Made by a program: the position numbers and the translations under genes. This document shows, in pieces, positions 1 to 8,360 of a stretch of 38,014 nt of DNA; within the stretch, counting starts at the first letter, position 1; each line of letters begins with the position of its first letter. The notes beneath the pieces were generated by a model. That model was not told the origin of the DNA and did no database searches. It saw nothing but the letters and a program-made list of their open reading frames with translations. The DNA comes from an uncultured Mollicutes bacterium. Its GTDB lineage: Bacteria > Bacillota_I > Bacilli_A > Acholeplasmatales > Anaeroplasmataceae. The stretch spans positions 1 through 38,014 of the forward strand of contig UQGR01000017.1 of NCBI GenBank assembly GCA_900540705.1, read 5' to 3'.

Positions 1-1
1 T

Positions 2-475
2 GTTGTAAGACTATTAATATTTTGGTTTTTATTTATTATTTTAATATGTTTAAATTCTTGTTTTTATAATAAAGAAAAAGAATTTGGGAAATTTTATTCT
101 TTAGAGGAAGCTGTGGGAAATAGGCTAATAAATGAAGATGACCTCTTGAATATTGCATATTATTTTAACGATAATAAAAATATTAATGGTGAGAACTTTG
201 AATTAAAAATTAAAAATCCAAGTTGCTTGTCAGATGAAATAGAGAAAAAAATAAAACAAACTCATTTGGAACGTATTATAAAAGAAAATACTAAAGCAAA
301 ATTAGATGGAATTAAAATAAAAGAATACTATGGGACTTATAATAAATGTGTTGCTGTATTTGTACAAGATAATTATAGAGTAATTGATGTTTTGATAGAA
401 GAAGAATATATACTAAATGGCGTTAAGTTTTTAAACTTTACTTTTCCTGGTTTAGAAATTTGGTGTGAAAATTAG
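2..475 (+). CDS. Lipoprotein of unknown function, 5' end cut by window edge
   Basis: The open frame runs from the window edge to the TAG at 473-475. The usable GTG at 113 is internal, because the upstream codons encode a hydrophobic signal peptide ending in a lipobox-like L-N-S-C (Cys at about visible residue 20) followed by a charged, Lys/Glu-rich mature region. Only a few start codons should be missing. The mature protein (about 137 aa) matches no family I recognise. It is hydrophilic and ends in a tail with NFTFPGLEIWC two residues before the stop. The same tail closes the broken metalloprotease gene immediately downstream. The 22-nt gap to the next start suggests co-transcription. Expected location: the outer face of the membrane. 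Function unknown. Confidence 0.7.
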   Translation, partial: VVRLLIFWFLFIILICLNSCFYNKEKEFGKFYSLEEAVGNRLINEDDLLNIAYYFNDNKNINGENFELKIKNPSCLSDEIEKKIKQTHLERIIKENTKAKLDGIKIKEYYGTYNKCVAVFVQDNYRVIDVLIEEEYILNGVKFLNFTFPGLEIWCEN

Positions 476-497
476 TTTAAATTTTTGGGAGGCAGTT

Positions 498-1963
498 ATG
501 AAAAAATTTTGAATTTACTAATTGGTATTTTTATAATTTTTTTATACAACTCTTTAGGTATTAATTTAAAAATACAAAAAATAGAGTTTGAAGAAAAAGA
601 TATATTAGAAATTGGCAGTCAAGAAAAGAATACGAAGAATGAAAAAATTTTATATAGAGAAGCTTCTTTTTCTCAACAATGTTCAGATAATTGTACCAAT
701 TGTGGACCTGGTAGAGAAAATGGTTTTACTGAGGTATATGATTCAAAAGGATGTAGAAATTGGGAGGGATGGTCATATGGCTGCTATGGATCTTCTGATA
801 TACCTTTTTGGATTAATTTACAAAGCTTTAACACAATAGCAAATGCAAGCCATAAAGGTCTCCTTCTTCAAGATATAAAATATCAAATTTCTCTTTGGAA
901 TCAAGCAGTAATGCATGACACCTCAAATAGTATAATTAATTTATATGAAGTGGGGATTGGCTCTTCTAGTTTGCCGCATGATATTAATGGTAAAAAAGTC
1001 GTCGAAATTAAACGAGAAGACGGAAATTATGCTGGGCAATTTAATCCTGATTAACTACAAATTAAAATTAATTATTCAAATACTTCATCTGGCACTCGTC
1101 CAGGTAGAAATATAGATACGCCAATGCATGAATTGGGACATCTACTGGGGCTAAACGATTTAGATGAGGAAGTGAATTTTGGAACTCATAAAACCTTGAT
1201 GGGATATTATAGAAAAACTAATGAATTAAACATTATGGATGCAATAACCTATCATGATATACAGGGAGTGGCCGTTTTAAACGGAAAACATAAGACACAT
1301 CAATTTAAAAGATATTATAATAAAAATAATAAATATATTCATATTTGTTTTTATTGTGACTCTATAGAAGAAAGTGATTTGGTTAAAGCTGGAAGTATGC
1401 TTTTTGAAAACTCTAATAGTTGTGAACATAAATATAAGCAACTGGTATCATTAGGGGAAAAACATTGGTTGAAATGTACAAAATGCTATAAGGTTATCAC
1501 TCATACTCATGAGTTTGCTTATAAAAAAATTAATGAGGTTGAACATCTCTGCTCTTGTTCATGTGGTTATTCTAAAACATTAACACATGTTAATAATAAT
1601 CATAAATGTATATATTGTGGAACATATTTGTCTGAACATGATTATGAAGCTCCTTACTCCTGGATAAATAATTTATATCATAAGGCTACATGTAGTTGTG
1701 GAAATTCAACAACACAACTTCATTCTGTTAGTAACGGAGCGTTCAACAATGGTGTAAAATATGCAACATGCTTACTATGTGGTGGTATGGCTGAAACGGG
1801 TTTTGTTGGAATTGACACAATTAATTTAAATTCAGTAATAGACGAAAATAATAATCATACTTATTTAAATAGTCGTAATCAATTTTATCAAAACAATGAA
1901 AATAATGTTATTAAATTTTTTAATTTTAATTTTCCGGGATTAGAAATTTGGTGTAAGGAGTAA
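498..1963 (+). pseudogene. Secreted zinc metalloprotease (matrixin-like), broken by a frameshift and an in-frame stop
   Basis: A good ribosome site (GGGAGG, 487-492) sits 5 nt before ATG 498, but that ATG reads M-K-K-F-stop. One extra A in the A6 tract (501-506) would give M-K-K-I-L-N-L-L-I-G and a hydrophobic signal peptide joined to the long downstream frame. That frame meets TAA at 1052-1054 and then continues in the same frame, without loss of sense, to 1963. Shortly after the stop comes HELGHLLGLND, the HExxHxxGxxD/H zinc-binding motif of metzincins, with a later MGY that could serve as the Met-turn. The C-terminal half carries several Cys/His modules (CxxC, CxCG) resembling repeated zinc-ribbon-like segments, and the protein ends with NFNFPGLEIWC. 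A start at TTG 485 would avoid the frameshift but has no ribosome site. Two independent lesions favour a pseudogene; sequencing error or slippage cannot be excluded. Confidence 0.72.
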
Positions 1964-2027
1964 TAATGCCTACTCAAATTATATGTATTTAAAATGACAT
2001 ATTTGACTTTGAAATAAATATAAATTA

Positions 2028-2059
2028 GCTTACCAATATATGTTAGGTAAGCTTTTTTT
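2028..2059 (+). terminator. Rho-independent terminator after the metalloprotease gene
   Basis: GCTTACC (2028-2034) pairs with GGTAAGC (2046-2052) across an 11-nt loop and is followed by seven T. It closes the lipoprotein/protease unit. Confidence 0.8.
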
Positions 2060-2218
2060 GAAGTTAAAAAGCTTAGTATTTTTTTAACTGGAATCGTTGT
2101 TATTTTTGCTACGCTAGTTTCTACAGGTATTTCAGCAAGCGCTGTATCGCCAGATAAACTTTTGGGATTAAAAGAGATATTGAAATCAACAACAAATAGT
2201 AGTATTGTTTATTTTTAA
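2058..2218 (+). pseudogene. Remnant of a small secreted peptide gene
   Basis: The frame from 2063 to the TAA at 2216-2218 encodes a typical signal peptide: Lys-Lys, then a hydrophobic core (LSIFLTGIVVIFATLV) and S-A-S-A as a likely cleavage region. A short mature part of about 25 residues ends in S-I-V-Y-F. No ATG, GTG or TTG opens this frame. TTG 2058 would give M-K-L-K-K-L-S if the A5 run at 2066-2070 had one more A, so a one-base loss is likely. There is no ribosome site, and the start lies in the T-run of the preceding terminator, so a truncated promoter and leader are also possible. It lies 18 nt before an ABC transporter gene, an arrangement seen with exported peptides, but no precursor family is recognisable. 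Confidence 0.4.
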
Positions 2219-2236
2219 TTAGAAAGGGAGATTAAA

Positions 2237-4285
2237 ATGATTAAAATTTCTAATCTCAGTAAGATTTTTGAGAATAAAAAAAGAAAGACAAAAGCTTTAG
2301 ACAATTTGAGTGTTTCTTTTGAATCAAAAGGCTCATGTTTCATTGTGGGGGCAAGTGGTGCAGGTAAATCCACATTGTTAAACATTTTATCTTTACAGGA
2401 GAAGCCTACTAAAGGGAATATTAGGATTGATGATATAGATATATCTACATTAAATCAGCGCTCTTTAGCTAGATTGAGAAATCATTATTTTGGAATAGTT
2501 TTCCAAAACTTAAATTTAATAGAAGATTTTTCTGTATATCAGAATATTGTAATTGGGTTAGAAATTCAAAAAAAATCACCTCAAAAAGAAGATGTAATCC
2601 AGATTTTAAATAGTTTGAATTTGACAGAAGAGATCTTAGATGAAAAGGTATATAACCTAAGTGGTGGTCAAAAACAACGTGTGGCCATCGCTAGGGCACT
2701 CATAAAAGATTCCAAAGTCATTATTTGTGATGAGCCTACTGGTTCACTAGATGAGGATAACGCAATAGAGATAATGAAGATATTAAAGGAGATATCAAAG
2801 GATAGACTAGTTCTAGTCGTAAGCCATAATATTGCATTATCGAAACAGTATGCGGATAGAATTATCACTCTAGTAGATGGTACTATTCAGCAGGATACAC
2901 ATCCTTTCAATGAAATAGAGGAAATAAGTCATTTAGAATATCCAAGGCATATGCATTTGCCATTTAAATTTATTTTAAAAATTGCTTTAACCTCCTTTAA
3001 AAAAGGAATGCCTAAATTTATATTTACTTTAATTTCCTTTGTCTTAACCTTGGCAGTATTATTCGTTTCCTTGACCATTTATTCATTTCATACGGCCTCA
3101 GCAACAGAGGAGGCTCTGATAAGTGAAAATATTCGTTATTTTGATTTGAAGAAATATTTATCAGGAGTGACTCCTACTTATTTTAATGATTTTGATTTGA
3201 AAGATATCGATCGTGTATTTAAAGGTAAATATATTTTATCTCATTCCTCTGTAGATATGTCGTCATCCTCCTCCTTAAATTTTACATATAAGGAGGATAG
3301 AAAGGTAGAAAACATAAAGAATGTGGTCTATCTTACAAACGATATGCTAGAAAGATGTAATTTTAAAATTATAGGTGCTTTACCAGAAGCTAAGAGTGAT
3401 ACTTTTGAAATAGCACTTACAAAATACCAATGCTATTATCTTGGCTGGATAGAAAAGGATCAGATGAATGATGATTCTGTTTTTCAAAAGCTTTTAAATA
3501 AAGTCTATGAAGTACAATTTTGGCAAGGCTTTGATCAGACAAAGACAGTTAAGTTTCATATATCAGGTATTATAGATACAAATTATAAATTTTTAAATGA
3601 AGAAACTGCCTATTATTCTTTTAGAAATGAATCGCAAACAAATTATGAAATGCATAATAATGTATTTGTTTCTCAAGAAATATTTGAAGGGATAATGAAG
3701 ATAACAATTGGGGAAAACTATGCTTCCGAAAATGCCTACCATGATGTATATATCTTAACGGAAGACAAGGCTTATCTAGAATGTGATGAACTAATTAATA
3801 ATTTTGCCAAAAGTAATGTGAAGGTTCAAAAGTTTAGTCAGATTGATTATGTTATTGAGCAATGCAAAAATATTAGCAGTGTTTATGGACAATTGAGTTT
3901 TGTTGCCGCTATGATTCTTTTGGGAATATCCTTATTTTCCTTTGTTGGGTTTATCAGATTTTCTGTGGAAATAAATAAAAAGAAGATGAAAATATTAAGA
4001 TCTTTAGGTATTACTATGTTAGATTCTAACCATATATTTTCTTTACAGGCGTTCTTTATATCCTGTGTATGTTTGCTATTAGCTATCATCCCATATGTCA
4101 TAACTATATTTGAGCTTAATATATACTTTAAAAATTCCTTAAATACGCTATTATCTGTATTTCATGTATCTTTTGTCATTATAATTTTATCTTTTATAGG
4201 TTTATTAGTGATTTCCTTAGTTGTAACATCCATAATTAATCTTTTGACCTTTAAGGATAATAAACTGAAAATTAAAGAAGAGTAA
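2237..4285 (+). CDS. ABC transporter, ATPase fused to FtsX/MacB-type permease
   Basis: This 682-aa protein has an N-terminal ABC ATPase (about residues 1-225) with Walker A GASGAGKST, signature LSGGQKQR, Walker B VIICDEPTGSLDE and the switch His in VVSHN. A permease half follows: one membrane segment near residues 260-285, a large extracytoplasmic domain (about 290-545), then three segments near the C-terminus. That is the FtsX/MacB layout, used for extruding peptides, lipoproteins or antimicrobials. A ribosome site (AAAGGGAG) precedes the ATG at good spacing. Fused ABC-FtsX proteins of this type are often linked to bacteriocin-like peptides or antimicrobial resistance in Firmicutes. The adjacent upstream peptide remnant fits that, but the substrate is unknown. 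No two-component system or separate permease lies nearby. Confidence 0.85.
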   Translation: MIKISNLSKIFENKKRKTKALDNLSVSFESKGSCFIVGASGAGKSTLLNILSLQEKPTKGNIRIDDIDISTLNQRSLARLRNHYFGIVFQNLNLIEDFSVYQNIVIGLEIQKKSPQKEDVIQILNSLNLTEEILDEKVYNLSGGQKQRVAIARALIKDSKVIICDEPTGSLDEDNAIEIMKILKEISKDRLVLVVSHNIALSKQYADRIITLVDGTIQQDTHPFNEIEEISHLEYPRHMHLPFKFILKIALTSFKKGMPKFIFTLISFVLTLAVLFVSLTIYSFHTASATEEALISENIRYFDLKKYLSGVTPTYFNDFDLKDIDRVFKGKYILSHSSVDMSSSSSLNFTYKEDRKVENIKNVVYLTNDMLERCNFKIIGALPEAKSDTFEIALTKYQCYYLGWIEKDQMNDDSVFQKLLNKVYEVQFWQGFDQTKTVKFHISGIIDTNYKFLNEETAYYSFRNESQTNYEMHNNVFVSQEIFEGIMKITIGENYASENAYHDVYILTEDKAYLECDELINNFAKSNVKVQKFSQIDYVIEQCKNISSVYGQLSFVAAMILLGISLFSFVGFIRFSVEINKKKMKILRSLGITMLDSNHIFSLQAFFISCVCLLLAIIPYVITIFELNIYFKNSLNTLLSVFHVSFVIIILSFIGLLVISLVVTSIINLLTFKDNKLKIKEE

Positions 4286-4305
4286 TATTTCTAATAAAGA
4301 AAAAT

Positions 4306-4339
4306 CCAAAGGGAACTAAAACCTTTGGGTTTTTGTTTT
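4306..4339 (+). terminator. Rho-independent terminator after the ABC transporter
   Basis: CCAAAGG (4306-4312) pairs with CCTTTGG (4322-4328), followed by GTTTTTGTTTT. It lies over the first codons of the longest open frame of the next gene, which helps place that start downstream at 4397. Confidence 0.8.
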
Positions 4340-4396
4340 AAACAAATAATAAAGTATATAAGAAAGCTTAGATTCATAAAATTAATAGGTGATATT

Positions 4397-5635
4397 ATGC
4401 TATTTTATTTGATTGGAATTAAGGGCTCTGCAATGAGTGCACTAGCTAAAATCTTGTATCAATTGGGACATATTGTAAAAGGGGTAGATGTAGAGGAGGA
4501 GTTTTATACCATAAAAAATACGGACAATATTCCTATTGAAACTTTTTCGAACATGAATCTAAAAAAGAGCTATTATTATATTATCGGCAATGCTTATCAG
4601 GAGCATAGTGTTACAAAATTTTTAAAAAATAAAAAATATAAATATGAAATGTATCCCCGCTTTCTAGATACCTATTTTAAGGATAAACAATGGATTTGTG
4701 TTTCAGGTACACATGGGAAAACTACGACAACAAAGATGCTTGCGGAGTTGCTGCCAAACAGCATAGCCTTAATTGGGGATGGTTCATATCAGGTGGGAAA
4801 CAAAAATATCTTTTTATTAGAGGCCTGTGAATATAAAAATACATTTTTAAATTATTCTCCAGATATTTCAGTTATTTTAAATGTGGATTATGATCATACA
4901 GATTTTTTTAAGACCAAGGAGGACTATCAAAACTCTTTTCTTCAGTTTGCTAGACAAAGTAAGATTTGTATTATAAATGGAGATGAATTTAATTATAGAA
5001 ACTCTAATGTAATTACATATGGAATGAGCGATGCGAATGATGTGGTTTTTACCTATGATAGAGGGAAAGTAACGATTCTAAGAACAACCTTTCAATTGCC
5101 AGTTGTAGGAAAAAAGTATGCTTATGATTTTGTAGGTGCTTATCTAGCTTCTAAGCTGTTAGATGTAAAGGATTTCCAAATTCAAAGAAGAATATCCAAT
5201 TTTAAAATGCCAAAGCGAAGATATGAAAAAACAAATCTCAAGAATCAAATTTTAGTATCGGATTATGCACATCATCCAAACGAAATCAAAACCATTTATG
5301 AAACCCTTCGAGAAGAATATGGAAACAAAAAACTTATTTGTATTTTTGAGCCTCATACTATAACTAGATTACAATGCTTTATAGATGAGTTTAAAAATGC
5401 CTTAAGTTTGTTTGATGAGTGTTATCTTTATACCTTGTTTAGCAGTGTTCGGGAGGCGCATAATTTAGTTTTAGAAAAACAATTATATAAGACCTTAGAC
5501 TTTCCTTTATATGATTACCATACAAAAAATAAATTATTAACTCAAAGCAATGTTGTCCTATGCTTTATGGGGGCAGGCTGTATTGATAGAGCCTGTAAGG
5601 AATATATTGAAGAAAAGAAGCTATTAATAAAGTGA
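4397..5635 (+). CDS. murC: UDP-N-acetylmuramate--L-alanine ligase
   Basis: MurC joins L-Ala to UDP-MurNAc with ATP, the first amino acid step of peptidoglycan stem peptide synthesis in the cytoplasm. The chosen ATG 4397 has AGGTGAT just upstream and gives 412 aa; a longer frame from 4325 starts inside a terminator. Seen: an N-terminal Rossmann glycine motif (GIKGSAMS, where most MurC have GIGGIGMS), the ATP loop GTHGKTTTT at about residues 104-112, the central Mur ligase domain, and C-terminal MurC/Mpl hallmarks (YAHHPNEI and an EPHTITR motif). It is slightly shorter than the usual 430-460 aa. The His-His-Pro motif argues against MurD, E or F. Mpl is the main alternative, but that recycling enzyme is not expected in this lineage. 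It appears to be transcribed alone. Confidence 0.88.
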   Translation: MLFYLIGIKGSAMSALAKILYQLGHIVKGVDVEEEFYTIKNTDNIPIETFSNMNLKKSYYYIIGNAYQEHSVTKFLKNKKYKYEMYPRFLDTYFKDKQWICVSGTHGKTTTTKMLAELLPNSIALIGDGSYQVGNKNIFLLEACEYKNTFLNYSPDISVILNVDYDHTDFFKTKEDYQNSFLQFARQSKICIINGDEFNYRNSNVITYGMSDANDVVFTYDRGKVTILRTTFQLPVVGKKYAYDFVGAYLASKLLDVKDFQIQRRISNFKMPKRRYEKTNLKNQILVSDYAHHPNEIKTIYETLREEYGNKKLICIFEPHTITRLQCFIDEFKNALSLFDECYLYTLFSSVREAHNLVLEKQLYKTLDFPLYDYHTKNKLLTQSNVVLCFMGAGCIDRACKEYIEEKKLLIK

Positions 5636-5646
5636 CAATAATGCTA

Positions 5647-5666
5647 CACTTGTAAAGTGGTTTTTT
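5647..5666 (+). terminator. Weak terminator after murC
   Basis: A short hairpin, CACTT/AAGTG with a 3-nt loop, is followed by six T (5661-5666). The stem has only 5 bp, so read-through is likely. Confidence 0.45.
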
Positions 5667-5676
5667 CGACATTTCA

Positions 5677-5685
5677 TGGTATAAT
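5677..5685 (+). promoter_or_regulatory. Extended -10 promoter for the sugar-binding lipoprotein gene
   Basis: TATAAT (5680-5685) is preceded by TG one base upstream. The -35 region 17 nt away is poor (GTGGTT), so recognition probably depends on the extended -10. Confidence 0.6.
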
Positions 5686-5716
5686 AAAGACAGAAAAAGC
5701 AAAAGGCGGTAGTGAA

Positions 5717-6961
5717 ATGAAAAAAATATTAGGTTTAGGATTAGGAGCATGTCTTGTACTTGGTTTAGTTGCTTGTGGAACAGAAAAAGAGATTGAAACA
5801 GAAGAGGATAATCAAAATATTGTTTTTTATCATACGCTTCGAGAGTCTACAATGGAAACATTAGTTTCAGCCATTGAACAGTTTGAAGAAGCAAATCCAG
5901 GCTGGACAATAGAAGATGTCAATCTAGGAGTATACGACGAGGTCTATAAAAAGGTCTTAGAAGATAAAGACTCAGGGCAAACACCAGATTTGGTCTATTG
6001 TCTTCCAGAGCATGTAGCCTCCTATAAGGAAAAATCAATGATTGTTGGACTTGATTTCTTTGTCAATCACAAGGAGCTAGGATATACATCTGATGAAAAA
6101 AACATGTTTGTCAAGGCCTTTTATGAAGAGGGAAAAGCCTATGGGGATGACGTTTTGTATTCTCTTCCTTTCCTCAAACAAACAGAAGTTATCTATACGC
6201 AGCAAACCTTATATCCTGCAACCTGGGAGGCAGTACCCCAATTTGTACAATATAAGGATGCGCCCTACATCCTTGGGTCAGACAGCACCAGCAATCTATT
6301 TATGACGATGGCAGCACAGCTACAATCTGATTTTACCTCTGCAACAGGAGAGCATATTTTATTTGATACCACTAAAAATCGGGAATTTGTACAGATGCTT
6401 AAGACTTGGCATGATGCAGGATATTACACAAACCCATCAGAGGCCTACTTAGATGTTTCAGCTGTCGATTTCTTAATTGCCTCCACCTCAGGAGCTATTT
6501 GGCAAAATCGAAGCTATGATATAAAAGTTGCACCTATTCCAGCATTTTTCGGTAAAGAACTGAAGGTTCCATTCCAAGGGGCATCTCTTTGCATGATGAA
6601 AAAAAGCCAACCAAAGATGGAAAAAACCTGGACTTTTATGAAGGATTATCTTTTGACTCCAGAAGCTCAGGCAGGCTTCTCTATGGAAACTGGCTATAAT
6701 CCAGTGTTAAAATCGACCTATGAGGTTCCAGAGTATCAGGCATGGCTTTTGACAGGCGATGGAAGTCGTAATTCACAAGGAATTATTCCTTTGGTAGCGC
6801 TAGTTTGTAGTGCTTATGTGGATTACTATTATTTTCCAGCTCCTTTTACAGGCTTAGCGACTGCTAGAACTGAGGTTGGGAAGCTGATTGATGATGTATT
6901 ATCTGGAGTGAAGTCTCTAGACCAAGCCTTCTTAGATGCAGTAGCCAATTGTAGAAAATGA
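5717..6961 (+). CDS. Extracellular solute-binding lipoprotein, carbohydrate ABC-type
   Basis: The start is ATG 5717 (AAAGGCGGT upstream); an open GTG at 5657 lies upstream of the -10 element. The protein of about 414 aa has a lipoprotein signal with lipobox LVAC (Cys20). An acidic linker and a periplasmic-binding-protein fold of the family-1 (MalE-like) type follow, with phrases such as FYHTLRES, EANPGWTIEDV and the C-terminal FMKDYLLTPEAQAGF. Such proteins are anchored outside the membrane and hand sugars or oligosaccharides to an ABC permease. No permease or ATPase partner lies in the window; the neighbours are murC and ccpA, so it is an orphan receptor whose permease is encoded elsewhere. 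Ligand unknown. It ends in its own strong terminator. Confidence 0.85.
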   Translation: MKKILGLGLGACLVLGLVACGTEKEIETEEDNQNIVFYHTLRESTMETLVSAIEQFEEANPGWTIEDVNLGVYDEVYKKVLEDKDSGQTPDLVYCLPEHVASYKEKSMIVGLDFFVNHKELGYTSDEKNMFVKAFYEEGKAYGDDVLYSLPFLKQTEVIYTQQTLYPATWEAVPQFVQYKDAPYILGSDSTSNLFMTMAAQLQSDFTSATGEHILFDTTKNREFVQMLKTWHDAGYYTNPSEAYLDVSAVDFLIASTSGAIWQNRSYDIKVAPIPAFFGKELKVPFQGASLCMMKKSQPKMEKTWTFMKDYLLTPEAQAGFSMETGYNPVLKSTYEVPEYQAWLLTGDGSRNSQGIIPLVALVCSAYVDYYYFPAPFTGLATARTEVGKLIDDVLSGVKSLDQAFLDAVANCRK

Positions 6962-6970
6962 TATAGGATT

Positions 6971-6997
6971 AGACGGGACTTTCCCGTCTTATTTTTT
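6971..6997 (+). terminator. Strong terminator after the solute-binding protein gene
   Basis: AGACGGGA (6971-6978) pairs with TCCCGTCT (6982-6989) around a 3-nt loop; a T-rich run follows. Confidence 0.9.
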
Positions 6998-7064
6998 ATA
7001 TTTTTTCGAAAAACTGCTTCATAATTTTAGATGTAATTTAAAAAGTATGTCGAAATGCGAATTG

Positions 7065-7078
7065 TAAAAACGATTTCA
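7065..7078 (+). promoter_or_regulatory. cre-like operator upstream of ccpA
   Basis: TAAAAACGATTTCA matches the catabolite-responsive element consensus TGNAANCGNTNNCA at all but one fixed position (A for G at position 2). It lies 9 nt upstream of the ccpA -35 box, so autoregulation is plausible. Confidence 0.5.
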
Positions 7079-7087
7079 TGAAAATGA

Positions 7088-7116
7088 TTGAAAATAAATA
7101 TTTTATATGATATAAT
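7088..7116 (+). promoter_or_regulatory. SigA-type promoter of ccpA
   Basis: TTGAAA (7088-7093), a 17-nt spacer and TATAAT (7111-7116) with TG one base upstream of the -10 box. Confidence 0.85.
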
Positions 7117-7143
7117 AAAATACAAATGTGAGGTGATTTTTCG

Positions 7144-8142
7144 ATGGCAAACACAACAATTTATGATGTAGCAGGAGCTGCAAAGGTTTCTTTAGCAACC
7201 GTTAGTAGGGTAATGAATAATCCAGAGAAGGTAAACCCAGAAACACGGGAAAAGGTATTAAGAGTTATTAAAGAGTTAGGGTATCGTCCAAATGCGATTG
7301 CGAGAGGACTTGCAAGTAGAAAAACCACTACTGTCGGCATCGTTATGGCAGATGTGTCCAGAGCTTCTACAGCACAGCTATTAGGTGGTATCATTGATAT
7401 CGCAAAGAAGTATGATTATTCGATTAAGATTTTTTCTATTGGTGTAAATGAGGATATTACAGATGCGATGCGTACTGTAATTGCAGAACAAATTGATGGT
7501 ATTTTATTTTTAAATGATGAATTAGATAAGGAGCAGATGAAGCTGGCAATGGATTATATTCAGGAGTCTATGGTTCCTGTCGTATTATCCAATGTCTTCT
7601 ATGATGACCAGTCTATTCCAAGTGTAGCCATTGATTATGAGACAGCTACCTATGATATTACAAAGAGAATGCTGGCCTATGGAAGAAAAAATGTGTATCT
7701 GTTTTCTACTGTTAGAAGATATTCCATCAATGCCAAGAAGGAAGCAGGCTACATAGATGCTATGAAGGAAGCAGGCTTAGAACCAAGAATTTTTAGAACA
7801 AGTGGAGATGTTTCTGTTAATACATTACATTTTACAGAGTTTTTTAAAAATAATAAGATTGATGCTGCCTTGGCTGTAAGAGATAGTATCGCTATCAGTT
7901 TTATGAATGTCGCTCAAAAAAACGGAATGCATATCCCTGATGATATATCCGTTGTGGGCTTACAAAATACAAAGTATGCAATTTTATCAAATCCAAACTT
8001 GACATGTGTGGATACTCCGGTGTATGATATAGGAGCTGTTTCTATGCGTTTATTAACGAAGTATATGAAGCAGGAGGAAGTGACTACAAATCGTGTTTTA
8101 CTTCCATATCGTTTTGTTAAAAGGGAATCTACAAATTCATAG
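7144..8142 (+). CDS. ccpA: LacI-family catabolite control protein
   Basis: This 332-aa transcription factor matches the usual CcpA length (about 334). The N-terminal LacI helix-turn-helix (TIYDVAGAAKVSLATVSRVM, about residues 5-24) and hinge (YRPNAIARGLASRKT) are close to the CcpA pattern. The effector and co-repressor domain follows (about 60-330). In Firmicutes CcpA binds cre sites with Ser46-phosphorylated HPr and represses or activates carbon genes. Seen here: a perfectly spaced promoter, a cre-like site just upstream and GAGGTGA before ATG 7144. The neighbour upstream is a sugar-binding lipoprotein, so a local LacI-type sugar regulator is the alternative. The hinge and N-terminal similarity make CcpA the better call. 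Confidence 0.85.
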   Translation: MANTTIYDVAGAAKVSLATVSRVMNNPEKVNPETREKVLRVIKELGYRPNAIARGLASRKTTTVGIVMADVSRASTAQLLGGIIDIAKKYDYSIKIFSIGVNEDITDAMRTVIAEQIDGILFLNDELDKEQMKLAMDYIQESMVPVVLSNVFYDDQSIPSVAIDYETATYDITKRMLAYGRKNVYLFSTVRRYSINAKKEAGYIDAMKEAGLEPRIFRTSGDVSVNTLHFTEFFKNNKIDAALAVRDSIAISFMNVAQKNGMHIPDDISVVGLQNTKYAILSNPNLTCVDTPVYDIGAVSMRLLTKYMKQEEVTTNRVLLPYRFVKRESTNS

Positions 8143-8149
8143 GCTTTGA

Positions 8150-8341
8150 GGATGAGAACTTAGTAGAGTATAAAAGAAAACATATTAGAGAATCTATGGT
8201 TGGTGAAAATAGATGGTTCTTTATACTTGAATTACACTCTTGGAGAAGCAGGAAAGAGGGCTATAGACATAAGCTATAGAACTAAGGTGGTACCGCGGAT
8301 TTTATTCGTCCTTAGATATTTCTAAGGACTTTTATTTTATT
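8150..8341 (+). promoter_or_regulatory. T-box leader (tyrosyl) of tyrS
   Basis: The 218-nt gap before tyrS holds a T-box riboswitch. Stem I features include a GGTTGGTG-type distal loop segment (about 8197-8204) and a specifier region TTGAATTACACTC, in which TAC (8233-8235) is the Tyr codon. The conserved T-box sequence AAGGTGGTACCGCGG is at 8284-8298, and the terminator hairpin GTCCTTAGA/TCTAAGGAC (8308-8329) is followed by T-rich sequence. Uncharged tRNA-Tyr would pair with the specifier and T-box bulge and allow read-through into tyrS. The 5' boundary is approximate and no convincing promoter was found before it. Confidence 0.93.
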
Positions 8342-8360
8342 TAAAAAGGAGAAGTGAAGT

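Noticed and set aside
1052..1054. Programmed read-through or selenocysteine-type recoding of the in-frame stop
   Set aside because: The codon is TAA, not TGA, no adjacent recoding structure was seen, and the same gene has a second lesion at its start; gene decay is simpler.
2050..2074. AAGCTTTTT/AAAAAGCTT inverted repeat as a second terminator or operator
   Set aside because: It overlaps the T-run of a clear terminator and the A-run of the peptide remnant; A/T runs make such pairing likely by chance.
4325..4396. Longer murC start at TTG 4325
   Set aside because: It lies inside the preceding terminator and adds residues not found in MurC; ATG 4397 has a ribosome site and begins the Rossmann fold directly.
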